A DNA stretch of 64,000 nucleotides from assembly GCA_024234735.1 (NCBI GenBank), contig JACKNV010000003.1, forward strand, positions 62,001 to 126,000, given 5' to 3'. Position 1 is the first letter of the stretch. Every line of letters starts with the position of its first letter. The notes under the pieces are model-generated. The model saw nothing but the letters and a program-made list of their open reading frames with translations. It was not told the DNA's origin and ran no database searches. This document shows positions 1 to 8,045 of this stretch, in pieces. Source of the DNA: Pseudomonadales bacterium. Lineage in GTDB: Bacteria; Pseudomonadota; Gammaproteobacteria; Pseudomonadales; Halieaceae. A program made the translations under genes and the position numbers.

Positions 1-2
1 AG

Positions 3-1247
3 GCCGAACCCCGGGCCGACGGCAGCTACGCCATCACCGGCACCAAGATTTTCATCAGCGCGGGCGACCACGACATGGCCGACAATATCGTCCATATCGT
101 GCTGGCGCGGCTGCCGGATGCGCCGGCAGGTACCAAGGGCATATCCCTGTTCATCGTTCCCAAAGTCAATGTCAACGAGGACGGCTCCCTGGGCGAGCGC
201 AACGCGGTTACCTGCGCCTCGATCGAGAAGAAGATGGGCATCAAGGCCTCGGCGACCTGCGTCATGAATTTCGACGGCGCCACCGGCTACCTGATCGGGC
301 CGCCCAACCGGGGCCTGAACTGCATGTTTACCTTCATGAACACCGCGCGTATCGGCACCGCCATCCAGGGCCTGGCCCACGGCCAGCTGGCCTATACCGG
401 AGCCCTGGCCTACGCCAAGGAGCGGCTGGCCATGCGCAGCCTCACCGGCCCCAAGAACCCCGATGGCCCCGCCGACCCCATTATCGTGCACCCCAACGTA
501 CGCCGTATGCTGCTGACCCAGAAGGCCTTCGTGGAGGGCAGCCGCGCGTTCCTGTATTTCCTCGCGCAGCAGGGGGATATCGTCGACGCCGGCAATGAAG
601 AGCAGGCCAAGGCAGCGGACGACCTGATGGCCCTGCTGACGCCGATCGGCAAGGCCTTCGTAACCGAAACCGGTTACGAAGCCGCCAATATCGGTGTACA
701 GGTGTACGGCGGCCACGGCTTTATCCGCGAATGGGGCATGGAGCAGATCGTACGCGACGCGCGTATTTCCATGCTCTACGAGGGCACCACCGGCATCCAG
801 GCGCTGGACCTGCTGGGCCGCAAGGTCATCGGCAGCGGCGGCAAGCTGCTGCTCGGCTTTACCTCCATCATCGACGAGTTCTGCGCCGCCAACGAAGGCG
901 CCGAGTTCGTCAGCGAACTCAAGGCCTACAAGGACGAATGGCTGGGCTTGTCGATGAAAATCGGCGAGGCCGCCATGCAGAACCCGGACGAGGCGGGGTC
1001 CGCCTCCGTGGACTACCTGATGTACAGCGGTTACGTGACCCTGGCGTATTTCTGGGCCCGCATGGCCCTGGTGGCGCAGCGCAAAATCGAAGAGGCGCAG
1101 GGGGATGTGTCGTTTTACGAGGCCAAGCTGATGACCGCCCGCTTCTACTACGAGCGCCTGTTGCCGCGCACAGTGTCGCTCAAGCAGACCATGTTGTCCG
1201 GCGCGGACAACCTCATGCAGATGCCCGAGGCACTGTTCGAGTTCTAA
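3..1247 (+). CDS. Acyl-CoA dehydrogenase, DmdC-like (5' end outside window)
   Basis: C-terminal 414 residues of an acyl-CoA dehydrogenase; the frame is open to the left edge. The middle has the family signature YGGHGFIREWGMEQIVRD followed by YEGTTGIQ, where the Glu sits where the catalytic base lies in this branch. After the flavin fold there is a C-terminal helical extension (acyl-CoA dehydrogenase C-term domain) ending in LPRTVSLKQTMLSGADNLM. This layout is typical of the roughly 600-residue group that includes 3-methylmercaptopropionyl-CoA dehydrogenase (DmdC) and many fatty acyl-CoA dehydrogenases. The substrate cannot be read from sequence. A strong terminator follows the stop, so it is probably the last gene of its transcript. 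Confidence 0.9.
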   Translation, partial: AEPRADGSYAITGTKIFISAGDHDMADNIVHIVLARLPDAPAGTKGISLFIVPKVNVNEDGSLGERNAVTCASIEKKMGIKASATCVMNFDGATGYLIGPPNRGLNCMFTFMNTARIGTAIQGLAHGQLAYTGALAYAKERLAMRSLTGPKNPDGPADPIIVHPNVRRMLLTQKAFVEGSRAFLYFLAQQGDIVDAGNEEQAKAADDLMALLTPIGKAFVTETGYEAANIGVQVYGGHGFIREWGMEQIVRDARISMLYEGTTGIQALDLLGRKVIGSGGKLLLGFTSIIDEFCAANEGAEFVSELKAYKDEWLGLSMKIGEAAMQNPDEAGSASVDYLMYSGYVTLAYFWARMALVAQRKIEEAQGDVSFYEAKLMTARFYYERLLPRTVSLKQTMLSGADNLMQMPEALFEF

Positions 1248-1299
1248 GCCTGTTGCTGCTCGGGAGTCATCCACATAGCGGGTGACAATCCCGCCCTGA

Positions 1300-1339
1300 G
1301 GGGAGAGAATACGTGTTCACGTTCTCTCCCCGTTTTTTT
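1300..1339 (+). terminator. Rho-independent terminator after acyl-CoA dehydrogenase
   Basis: GGGGAGAGAA (1300-1309) pairs with TTCTCTCCCC (1322-1331), an uninterrupted 10-bp stem plus a possible G-T pair, followed by seven T at 1333-1339. The T-tract directly abuts the ATG of the next gene. Confidence 0.85.
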
Positions 1340-1555
1340 ATGACCGACGAAAAGCCCCAGCAACCCTCCGACGGAACCCAAAACCGGCTGCGCCCGGAGG
1401 ACCAGGCCAGAGTGGACGCCTTCATCAAGCGGGGTGTCAACGCCGTGGAGCGCAAGCCATTCCGCCCCCTGCGCCTGTTTTTCATACTGGTGGGTGTGGT
1501 GCTCGGCCTCAGTATCATCAGCCAGTTGCTGGCGCGCTGGGCGGGTATTTACTAG
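1340..1555 (+). CDS. DUF3094 family small membrane protein
   Basis: A 71-residue protein with a charged N-terminal half (LRPEDQARVDAFIKRGVN, ERKPFRPLRL) and one C-terminal membrane segment (FFILVGVVLGLSIISQLLA). This is the pattern of DUF3094 proteins of Pseudomonas and relatives, whose function is unknown. The start is uncertain. ATG 1340 gives the usual family N-terminus but has no Shine-Dalgarno site because it follows the T-tract of a terminator. GTG 1313 has AGGGGAG upstream, but that sequence lies inside the hairpin stem and would add nine residues (MFTFSPRFF). I chose 1340. Confidence 0.75.
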   Translation: MTDEKPQQPSDGTQNRLRPEDQARVDAFIKRGVNAVERKPFRPLRLFFILVGVVLGLSIISQLLARWAGIY

Positions 1556-1566
1556 CGCCCGACCCA

Positions 1567-1595
1567 TTGGTTACCGGGGCCTGTTTTGGTATAGT
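1567..1595 (+). promoter_or_regulatory. Sigma-70 promoter of tRNA-Pro
   Basis: TTGGTT (1567-1572), a 17-bp spacer and TATAGT (1590-1595). The GC-rich stretch after the -10 (AGCGCGCC) is the discriminator type expected at stringently controlled stable-RNA promoters. Transcription would start about 12 bases before the tRNA. Confidence 0.65.
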
Positions 1596-1613
1596 AGCGC
1601 GCCTCAAAAGCAT

Positions 1614-1690
1614 CGGTGTGTGGCGCAGCCTGGTAGCGCACTTCCTTCGGGAGGAAGGGGTCGGAGGTTCGAATCCTCTCACACCGACCA
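1614..1690 (+). tRNA. proK: tRNA-Pro(CGG)
   Basis: A complete 77-nt cloverleaf: acceptor CGGTGTG (1614-1620) pairs with CACACCG (1680-1686), discriminator A, and encoded CCA (1688-1690). The anticodon stem CTTCC/GGAAG encloses loop TTCGGGA, anticodon CGG (1648-1650), and the T-arm is GGAGGTTCGAATCCTC. It closely resembles E. coli proK. The integrase gene begins 184 bases downstream, so the 3' end of this gene is the probable attachment site of the island that follows; the tRNA itself is intact. Confidence 0.97.
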
Positions 1691-1694
1691 ACTT
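1677..1694 (+). other. Candidate attL (3' end of tRNA-Pro)
   Basis: TCTCACACC (1677-1685), GACC, AACTT (1690-1694). The same TCTCACACC and AACTT blocks recur at 12900-12913 with the four intervening bases missing. Tyrosine recombinases of this class normally cross over within tRNA 3' ends. Confidence 0.45.
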
Positions 1695-1723
1695 AACATC
1701 CAGTAGCATCCAGAATCGTCCAT

Positions 1724-1749
1724 AAGGCCCTGTAAATAGGGCCTTTTTT
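1724..1749 (+). terminator. Rho-independent terminator after tRNA-Pro
   Basis: AAGGCCCT (1724-1731) pairs with AGGGCCTT (1738-1745) around loop GTAAAT, and a six-T run follows at 1744-1749. It would end tRNA transcription before the integrase gene. Confidence 0.85.
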
Positions 1750-1830
1750 GTTTATACTCTCTCCATTGCAGTCCAGTAACATCCAGTTTAAGCCCCCGCC
1801 TCCTGGGGGTACCCCGAGGGGCATATACCG

Positions 1831-1853
1831 TACCCCCGGAATCGATACCCCCG
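1831..1853 (+). repeat. TACCCCCG repeats left of integrase (arm-site candidates)
   Basis: TACCCCCG occurs at 1831-1838 and ATACCCCCG at 1845-1853, just upstream of the integrase start and next to GGGGGTACCCC at 1805-1815. The reverse complement CGGGGGTAT occurs near the right end of the island (12828-12836). Short motifs repeated at both ends of an element are what integrase arm-type sites look like; the role is inferred. Confidence 0.4.
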
Positions 1854-1873
1854 TTTGGGGAAGGAATTCTGCC

Positions 1874-3070
1874 ATGCCCTTGACCGCGATACAGGTGAAG
1901 CAGGCGATGCCCCGCGAGAAGCCGTACAAACTGGCGGATGGGGGTGGGCTTTACCTCCTGGTCAATCCCAATGGGGCGAAGTACTGGCGCTACAAGTACC
2001 GCTACGTTGGTAGAGAAAAGGTACTCGCCTTGGGGGTCTACCCCGAGGTCTCGCTGAAAGAGGCGCGTGAGGCCCACCAGGCGGCCCGCAAATCCCGCCG
2101 CCAGGGGGCGGACCCGGGAGAGCAACGGAAAGTCGAAAAGTTGACCCGCCACCTTGCCGCGGTGAACAGTTTCGAGGCGGTTGCCCGGGAGTGGTTTGGC
2201 CGGATCATGCCCCAGAAGTCCGAAAGCTACCGGGTTCGGACACTCAGGATTCTGGAAAAGGACCTGTTCCCGCAACTGGGGGGACGGCCCATCGCCTCGA
2301 TCACTTCACCTGAATTGCTGCAGGTACTTCGCAAAATAGAATCTCGCGGAGCCGTCGACATCGCGCACCGGGCGAAGCAGACCTCGGGATTGATATTCCG
2401 ATATGCCATCGCGACCGGGCGGGCGGAGTATGATCCCTCTGCAGGTCTCCAGGGCGCTCTGAAGCACCGGCGCAAGAAGCACCATGCCGCCATCACCGTG
2501 CCCGACCAGGTCGGCCGACTGATGGCAGATATTGAGACATTCGACGGTACGCCCGTAGTTAAAGCCGCCCTCCGTCTGGCGCCATTGCTGTTTCAGCGCC
2601 CCGGCGAACTTCGAGCCATGGAATGGAAGGAGATCAATTGGGACGAGGAAAGGTGGGAGCTACCCGCGGAAAAAATGAAGATGCGCCTGCCACATATCGT
2701 GCCTTTGAGCAGGCAGGCACTTGAAATCTTGCGGGATATTGAGCCGTTGACCCGGCGCAGTCAGTACGTATTTCCGAGTGCTCGCGGCGCAAGCCGGTGT
2801 ATGTCTGACAACGCGCTCAGGGTCGCCCTGAGGACCATGGGATACACCAATGAGATGATGACGCCTCACGGATTTCGAGCCATGGCCCGCACCCTGCTGG
2901 ACGAGGTGCTGGGCTACCGGGTTGACTGGATCGAGCACCAGCTGGCCCATGCCGTCCGCGACGCCAATGGCCGGGCGTATAACCGCACGGCTCACCTGGA
3001 GGGGCGGCGGGAGATGATGCAGGGGTGGGCGGATTGTTTGGATATTTTAAAAGAAAAGGCAAGAACCTAA
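1874..3070 (+). CDS. int: P4-type tyrosine integrase (DUF4102 arm-binding domain)
   Basis: A 398-residue site-specific recombinase. The N-terminus (LTAIQVKQAMPREKPYKLAD, then GGGLYLLVNPNGAKYWRYKYR) is the DUF4102 arm-binding domain of P4-like integrases. A core-binding domain follows at about residues 95-195. The catalytic domain shows the Arg of RPGELR (about 242-247), HGFR (about 332-335) and the nucleophile region GRAYNRT (Tyr about 369). ATG 1874 is preceded by AAGGAATT at a suitable distance; the open frame upstream to 1748 lacks family similarity. Its position right after tRNA-Pro makes it the enzyme that inserted this island. Confidence 0.95.
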   Translation: MPLTAIQVKQAMPREKPYKLADGGGLYLLVNPNGAKYWRYKYRYVGREKVLALGVYPEVSLKEAREAHQAARKSRRQGADPGEQRKVEKLTRHLAAVNSFEAVAREWFGRIMPQKSESYRVRTLRILEKDLFPQLGGRPIASITSPELLQVLRKIESRGAVDIAHRAKQTSGLIFRYAIATGRAEYDPSAGLQGALKHRRKKHHAAITVPDQVGRLMADIETFDGTPVVKAALRLAPLLFQRPGELRAMEWKEINWDEERWELPAEKMKMRLPHIVPLSRQALEILRDIEPLTRRSQYVFPSARGASRCMSDNALRVALRTMGYTNEMMTPHGFRAMARTLLDEVLGYRVDWIEHQLAHAVRDANGRAYNRTAHLEGRREMMQGWADCLDILKEKART

Positions 3071-3142
3071 GCAGCGTCTCGAAAGTCAGCCGGCCGGCTA
3101 GCAAAAACCAGAGATAGATTTTTCCAATGCGAGGACAGCTTT

Positions 3143-3760
3143 ATGCCGATCGATGACAATGGTATCGATGCGATGATTAAAGAAATCGCTGCAGCCAAGA
3201 TGCCGATCTCGTCGGAAATAGCCTTTAAGTATGCGCAACTACTTCAATCAACGGCTGTGGTCGATACTGAGTTTCAATTGCTAGAAGAATCATGGAAGGA
3301 GCTCTGCCGTTTCTACAGAGAGCATGAGGCTGGGGCTCCAATGGTAAGTCGGGTTACAAGCCCATACGGCCATACTGCTATTGAAGCGTTTAAGTTCAAT
3401 CTGGAGTTTGGTCATTATCCACCGCCCGAAATTTTGCTTTGTATTGCTGAAGGTTTCGATCGATATGTACACGCCGGAGGTAAGCTGTCTTTAGATGAGG
3501 CTTTTTTTGGTGAGAAACATAAACATGGGAAAAGTCTTCCGAACCATAAATCGAAGGCAGAAACCTATGGATTCTTTCATGTCGAAGTGACGTTGAATGA
3601 CGATGCGAGATTATCTTTAGAAAATCTCGCTGAAGGCTATATCTCCAACATGCGCATTCCGGATAGCCAGAAACCAGATGTAGAGTCTTACCTTAGGGGT
3701 TACAGGAGGTGGAAAAGGCGCTATCTGAGAAGCCCGCTGGCTGACGAGGACAAGAACTAA
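3143..3760 (+). CDS. Hypothetical island protein
   Basis: I do not recognise this 205-residue protein. It is predicted soluble and mixed alpha/beta, with no signal peptide or membrane segment. Its C-terminus is strongly basic (RGYRRWKRRYLRS) and the middle is His/Lys rich (EKHKHGKSLPNHKSK). A good ribosome site (GAGGACAG) precedes ATG 3143. Base composition is clearly more AT-rich than the host, marking it as foreign. It lies between the integrase and the AlpA gene and could be a structural or regulatory accessory of the element; no function can be assigned. Confidence 0.75.
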   Translation: MPIDDNGIDAMIKEIAAAKMPISSEIAFKYAQLLQSTAVVDTEFQLLEESWKELCRFYREHEAGAPMVSRVTSPYGHTAIEAFKFNLEFGHYPPPEILLCIAEGFDRYVHAGGKLSLDEAFFGEKHKHGKSLPNHKSKAETYGFFHVEVTLNDDARLSLENLAEGYISNMRIPDSQKPDVESYLRGYRRWKRRYLRSPLADEDKN

Positions 3761-3836
3761 GATTTCTGTCCGTGATCGCGATGAAAAACTAAAACAATAT
3801 TTGCCGTGCGTCCATTGCGAACCCAGGAGTTACGGC

Positions 3837-4058
3837 ATGATCCATCAAGGTCCCCCCTCCAACGCCGAGTTTTGGCGTTTACCCAAAGTAAAGCAGACCG
3901 CTGGGCTGGGATCCTCCCGAATCTACGAGCTGGTAGCCGAAGGTAAGTTTCCGAAACCGGTAAAGCTCGGCCCGAGGGCGTCGGCCTGGGTGTCCACAGA
4001 AGTGCTCGATTGGGTCGCTGAGCGCATCGCTGAGCGCGACTTAGGAATGACCCCATGA
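3837..4058 (+). CDS. alpA: AlpA-family transcriptional regulator
   Basis: A 73-residue DNA-binding protein of the AlpA/MerR-like winged-helix group that controls integrase or excision in P4-like islands. Diagnostic features are the start FWRLPKVKQTAGLGSSRIYELV (helix-turn-helix), the wing EGKFPKPVKLGPRASAW, and the closing VSTEVLDWVAERI. ATG 3837 is preceded by AGGAG at 3821-3825; the longer frame from 3801 adds twelve residues outside the family. It overlaps the next gene by four bases (ATGA), so the two are translationally coupled. Confidence 0.88.
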   Translation: MIHQGPPSNAEFWRLPKVKQTAGLGSSRIYELVAEGKFPKPVKLGPRASAWVSTEVLDWVAERIAERDLGMTP

Positions 4059-4948
4059 GTGCGGGCCTGCTTTGGAAACTGCTTGCCAAAGGCCACGTTG
4101 TTAGCTTTGAGCGCGGCAGTTTAGTCATCACTCCAGCAGGTGATCAAGACGTGCCGCAGGCATGGTTTGATGAGAATAAGTCCACTATCGCGTCAGAGGT
4201 CATCAGGGCACTCGAAGTGAATGCGTTCCGTTATATTGATTTCAGTGTCGGGAATTTTAGTTCGGGCCGCGCAGCCGGCTTACGTATTGTGTTCGAGCAT
4301 TATCTCAGTGGTGCGCCTGCACGGGTTTTCTTTAATGCAGGAATAACCAGAGCCAGAACAACTGCGGCCGGGAAAAAGGGTTCGCGTCTGCCAGGCCGGC
4401 AGTTTCATCCTAAAAGGGGCTCAAAATTTATACAGTTCTGGCTTCGCACCGGTCTGGCTGAGCCCCGCTATAGTTCTGAGTACCACGAGTATATGGGACG
4501 GTTGAAGTCGATCGTGGTTACTTGCTCTTGTGACGAAGACGGAAGAATCGACAAAGATACGCTAAGGCCCCTCTCGATCCGGGCGGGCCAGATTAGGGAG
4601 AGGGTAATGAGGTCGGGATATTCTTGGGTATCTGACGGGATACCTTCGGGAGCATACCGGGATCATTTCTCGGGAAGCAAACCTTTGAACACCGCTCAAT
4701 CTCTGGGCTGGCAGGCCGGAACTGCTGCGGCGTTAGGAGGTGCGAATGAAGTAGTCAATATAACGGGTGGCGAGGTCTTACCCTTCCCAACCATTCTCCC
4801 GATTAATGAAAACACCCCGGAGTCGCGAGAGCTCGGTGAGGTTGATGAGTATCCGGCAGTCAACCCGCGGGAGGAGAGCGACGAGGACTGGTGGGCAAGC
4901 TATGATTCAGCCGAAGCTAGGCGAAGTGGGGCAATCGAGAGAGAGTAG
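4055..4948 (+). CDS. Hypothetical protein coupled to AlpA
   Basis: A 297-residue protein that I cannot place in a family. The first 60 residues form a small domain (LLWKLLAKGHVVSFERGSLVITP). The middle is basic and aromatic (GRQFHPKRGSKFIQFWLRTGL). The C-terminal 60 residues are acidic and Pro/Glu-rich, ending DEDWWASYDSAEARRSG. No membrane segments are seen. The start overlaps alpA by four bases with AGGAATGA upstream, so alpA and this gene form one unit. Similar placement next to AlpA is seen for replication or excision accessories in other islands, but there is no motif here that proves it. Confidence 0.75.
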   Translation: MSAGLLWKLLAKGHVVSFERGSLVITPAGDQDVPQAWFDENKSTIASEVIRALEVNAFRYIDFSVGNFSSGRAAGLRIVFEHYLSGAPARVFFNAGITRARTTAAGKKGSRLPGRQFHPKRGSKFIQFWLRTGLAEPRYSSEYHEYMGRLKSIVVTCSCDEDGRIDKDTLRPLSIRAGQIRERVMRSGYSWVSDGIPSGAYRDHFSGSKPLNTAQSLGWQAGTAAALGGANEVVNITGGEVLPFPTILPINENTPESRELGEVDEYPAVNPREESDEDWWASYDSAEARRSGAIERE

Positions 4949-5321
4949 TTATCGAGGGTGCTGATCCCGATAGGTCAGGTAACGGTTTATAGGAAGATCG
5001 AATCGAGGCGACCACAGGCCAGTTAAGCCGTCCTCAGCCGCGCCCGGGCATAGAAAAAACTCGCTCGGTGGAAAAATGCCAGTCTCTTGATGCTGTCCAC
5101 GTTCCAAAATTAAACATCCTTGGATGATAAGCGAGGCTAAGTATTCTTAACTCCTTTAGCACGCCTCCTGAGAAGTCTAGAAGCACTGAATGATAGGGTT
5201 GCCACGACCAGTTGATTAATTTTTGACCTGTGTCGTCGCGCGATCTAATTTTTCCAGGCTGACCAAACTTCAGAAAGCCTTTAAGCTACCAGCTTTACCC
5301 AATAACAATTAAGGATGCTCC
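4949..5321. other. Intergenic region before hsdM
   Basis: 373 bases with no convincing gene. It is more AT-rich than the hsd genes and contains one promoter candidate for the hsd operon. No hairpin terminator or repeat was seen. Confidence 0.6.
5223..5251 (+). promoter_or_regulatory. Candidate promoter of hsdMSR
   Basis: TTGACC (5223-5228), a 17-base spacer and TAATTT (5246-5251), about 70 bases before the hsdM start. The -35 is close to consensus and the -10 is weak. Confidence 0.4.
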
Positions 5322-6875
5322 ATGGCGAGGAAAGCCAAGGCCGAGAAGGCCATGGAACCGCTGGAAAAGACTCTTTGGAAAAGCGCCGACAAGTTGCGCA
5401 AGAACATGGACGCCGCTGAGTACAAGCACATTGTGCTCGGCCTGATTTTTCTCAAGTACATCTCCGATGCCTTCGAGGAACTGCACGCCAGGCTCGCAGC
5501 AGGTGAGGGAGAATACGAGGGGGCGGATCCGGAAGACCCGGACGAGTACCGCGCCGAGCGCGTGTTCTTCGTGCCCGCCAACGCCCGCTGGAGCCACCTG
5601 CAGGCCCGGGCAAAGCTCCCCGAGATCGGCAAGGACGTGGACGAGGCCATGGAGGCCATCGAGAAAGAGAACCCCACCCTCAAAGGGGTGCTGCCCAAGC
5701 AGTACGCCCGCCAGAACCTCGACAAGGCCAGCCTTGGCGCCCTCATTGATCTGATTGCCACCATCGCCCTGGGCGACGCCAAGGCCAGGAGCCAGGATCT
5801 GCTAGGCCGGGTGTACGAATACTTCCTGGGCGAGTTCGCCGCCGCCGAGGGCAAGAAGGGCGGCCAGTTCTACACTCCTGTCAGCATCGTCAAACTACTG
5901 GTGAACATGCTGGAGCCCTACAAGGGCCGCGTCTACGACCCCTGCTGCGGCTCCGGCGGCATGTTCGTACAGGCCGAGAAGCTGGTGGAGGCCCACCAGG
6001 GCCGTATCGACGATATTTCCATCTACGGCCAGGAGTCCAACCAGACCACCTACCGCCTGTGCCGCATGAATCTGGCCATCCGCGGTATCGACGGCTCCAA
6101 CGTGCGCTGGAACGGCGAGGGCAGCTTCCTCAACGACGCCCACAAGGACATGAAGGCTGAGTTCATCATCGCCAACCCGCCCTTCAACGATTCCGATTGG
6201 TCGGGCGAGCTGCTCCGGGACGATCCCCGCTGGCAGTACGGCGTGCCGCCCACCGGCAATGCCAACTTCGCCTGGATGCAGCTCATGATTTACCACCTCT
6301 CCCCGACCGGTACGCTGGGGCTTGTGCTGGCCAATGGCTCGCTGTCCTCCAATTCGGGCGGTGAGGGCGACATACGCCGGGCCATCGTCGAGGCCGGGCT
6401 GGTGGATTGCATCGTGGCCTTGCCCGACAAGCTGTTTTACAACACCGGCATACCGGCCTGCCTGTGGTTTATCTCTCGGGACCGCAAGAACCACAATTTC
6501 CGCAGCCGCGAGGACGAGATCCTGTTTATCGACGCCCGCAACCTAGGCGAGATGATCACCCGCCGGAACCGCGACTTTTCCGACGAGGACATCGCCCATA
6601 TCGCAGATACCTACCACGCCTGGCGCAACAAGGATGGCGGGTACGAGGACGAGAAGGGCTTTTGTAAGGCCGCCTCGCTCGAGGAAGTCCTCAAGCACAA
6701 TCATGTGCTGACACCAGGACGGTATGTGGGTATTCCCGACGAAGAAGATGATGGAGTATCGTTTGAAGAAAAGATGGCTGGTCTGACCGCTAAGCTGGTT
6801 GAGCAGATGGAACAGAGTGCAGTGCTGGATGCACGAATCCGAGAGAACCTGTCGAAAGTTGGACTAGATTTATGA
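5322..6875 (+). CDS. hsdM: Type I restriction-modification DNA methyltransferase subunit
   Basis: A 517-residue M subunit. With HsdS it methylates adenine in the recognition sequence and forms the core of the R2M2S complex. The N-terminal helical domain (LEKTLWKSADKLRKNMDAAEYKHIVLGLIFLKYIS) is typical of HsdM_N. The methyltransferase core shows motif I, DPCCGSGGMF, at about residues 205-214, and the catalytic motif IV, NPPF, at about 285-288, the N6-adenine type. AAGGA stands eight bases before ATG 5322. The gene is GC-rich, unlike hsdS, and overlaps hsdS by four bases. Confidence 0.97.
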   Translation: MARKAKAEKAMEPLEKTLWKSADKLRKNMDAAEYKHIVLGLIFLKYISDAFEELHARLAAGEGEYEGADPEDPDEYRAERVFFVPANARWSHLQARAKLPEIGKDVDEAMEAIEKENPTLKGVLPKQYARQNLDKASLGALIDLIATIALGDAKARSQDLLGRVYEYFLGEFAAAEGKKGGQFYTPVSIVKLLVNMLEPYKGRVYDPCCGSGGMFVQAEKLVEAHQGRIDDISIYGQESNQTTYRLCRMNLAIRGIDGSNVRWNGEGSFLNDAHKDMKAEFIIANPPFNDSDWSGELLRDDPRWQYGVPPTGNANFAWMQLMIYHLSPTGTLGLVLANGSLSSNSGGEGDIRRAIVEAGLVDCIVALPDKLFYNTGIPACLWFISRDRKNHNFRSREDEILFIDARNLGEMITRRNRDFSDEDIAHIADTYHAWRNKDGGYEDEKGFCKAASLEEVLKHNHVLTPGRYVGIPDEEDDGVSFEEKMAGLTAKLVEQMEQSAVLDARIRENLSKVGLDL

Positions 6876-8044
6876 GCCACACGGAGACAATTGAGCTCGG
6901 AAGTATTGGCAGAATAGTGACCGGCAAGACCCCATCATCCGCTATAGACGGCGCATTTGGGGGAGATGTGCCATTTATTACCCCATCAGACATGGACGGC
7001 AGGAAGTGGATTGAGACAACCGAACGTTATTTAACCAGCGCAGGTGTTAATGCAGTTAAAAACTCAGTATTACCCAAAAACTCAATCGCCGTGTCCTGCA
7101 TTGGTTCAGACATGGGTAAGGTCGTGATGGTTGCAAGAAATAGCGTTTCCAACCAGCAAATAAACTCCATCATAGTGGACGAAGAGCGATACGCACCCGA
7201 GTACATCTACTACCTGCTGCTGCCCCGGCAGAAGGAATTGAAAGATTTGGCTAGCGGGTCTGCAACGCCCATTTTGAGCAAAGGCCTTTTTTCAAAGGTG
7301 ACTGCTGATGTAGTGCCTCTACCCACACAGCTAGCCATAGTCGAAATCCTTTCTTCCCTCGACGAAAAAATCGAACTCAACCGCAAGCAGAACCGTACTC
7401 TAGAGGCCATCGCCCAGGCACTGTTCAAGCACTGGTTCGTGGACTTCGAATTCCCAGACGAAAACGGCCGCGCCTACAAATCCAGCGGTGGCACTATGCA
7501 GCCCTCGGAGCTAGGTGAGATTCCGGTGGATTGGCAAACTGGGCGACTGGATGACGTCATCGTACTACAGCGGGGCTTTGACCTCCCCCAAACAAAGCGA
7601 ACCCCTGGGCCATATCCAGTGCTCGCTGCCAGCGGGAAAAATGGATCGCATGACGAATTCAAGGTAAAGGGCCCTGGTGTCACAACGGGTCGAAGCGGTG
7701 TTATCGGTCGGGTATTTTATGTCCACGAGGATTTTTGGCCGTTGAATACTTCTCTCTGGGTAAAGGAGTTCAAAAAGGCAAAACCTGCTTACGCATATTT
7801 TCTGCTAATGTCTTTGGACTTTGAAGGTTTTAACGCCGGATCAGCTGTACCAACTCTTAATCGAAATCACGTTCACAGCCTAGATATGGTCATCCCCTCA
7901 ATGGAGTTGATAGATAAATTCGAGGAAATGGCCTCGAGCCTTCTCGCTCGCCAAAAATGCAACACTGAACAAATCGACACTCTCTCGGCATTACGCGACA
8001 CCCTCCTACCCAAACTCATGTCCGGCGAGATCCGGGTAGCCTGA
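6872..8044 (+). CDS. hsdS: Type I restriction-modification specificity subunit
   Basis: A 390-residue S subunit that determines the DNA sequence recognised by the R-M complex. Two target-recognition domains (about residues 5-150 and 210-350) are each followed by a long helix: the central one carries LNRKQNRTLEAIAQALFKHWF (residues 168-188) and the distal one ends SALRDTLLPKLMSGEI. The start overlaps hsdM by four bases (ATGA), giving coupled translation. The recognition domains are clearly more AT-rich than the central conserved region and the flanking hsdM and hsdR. That is the composition pattern expected when recognition domains are exchanged by recombination. The target site cannot be predicted by eye. 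Confidence 0.95.
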   Translation: MSHTETIELGSIGRIVTGKTPSSAIDGAFGGDVPFITPSDMDGRKWIETTERYLTSAGVNAVKNSVLPKNSIAVSCIGSDMGKVVMVARNSVSNQQINSIIVDEERYAPEYIYYLLLPRQKELKDLASGSATPILSKGLFSKVTADVVPLPTQLAIVEILSSLDEKIELNRKQNRTLEAIAQALFKHWFVDFEFPDENGRAYKSSGGTMQPSELGEIPVDWQTGRLDDVIVLQRGFDLPQTKRTPGPYPVLAASGKNGSHDEFKVKGPGVTTGRSGVIGRVFYVHEDFWPLNTSLWVKEFKKAKPAYAYFLLMSLDFEGFNAGSAVPTLNRNHVHSLDMVIPSMELIDKFEEMASSLLARQKCNTEQIDTLSALRDTLLPKLMSGEIRVA

Positions 8045-8045
8045 C

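Noticed and set aside
1679..2275. Minus-strand frame across the tRNA terminator and integrase
   Set aside because: Overlaps a tRNA tail, a terminator and the integrase gene; shadow frame.
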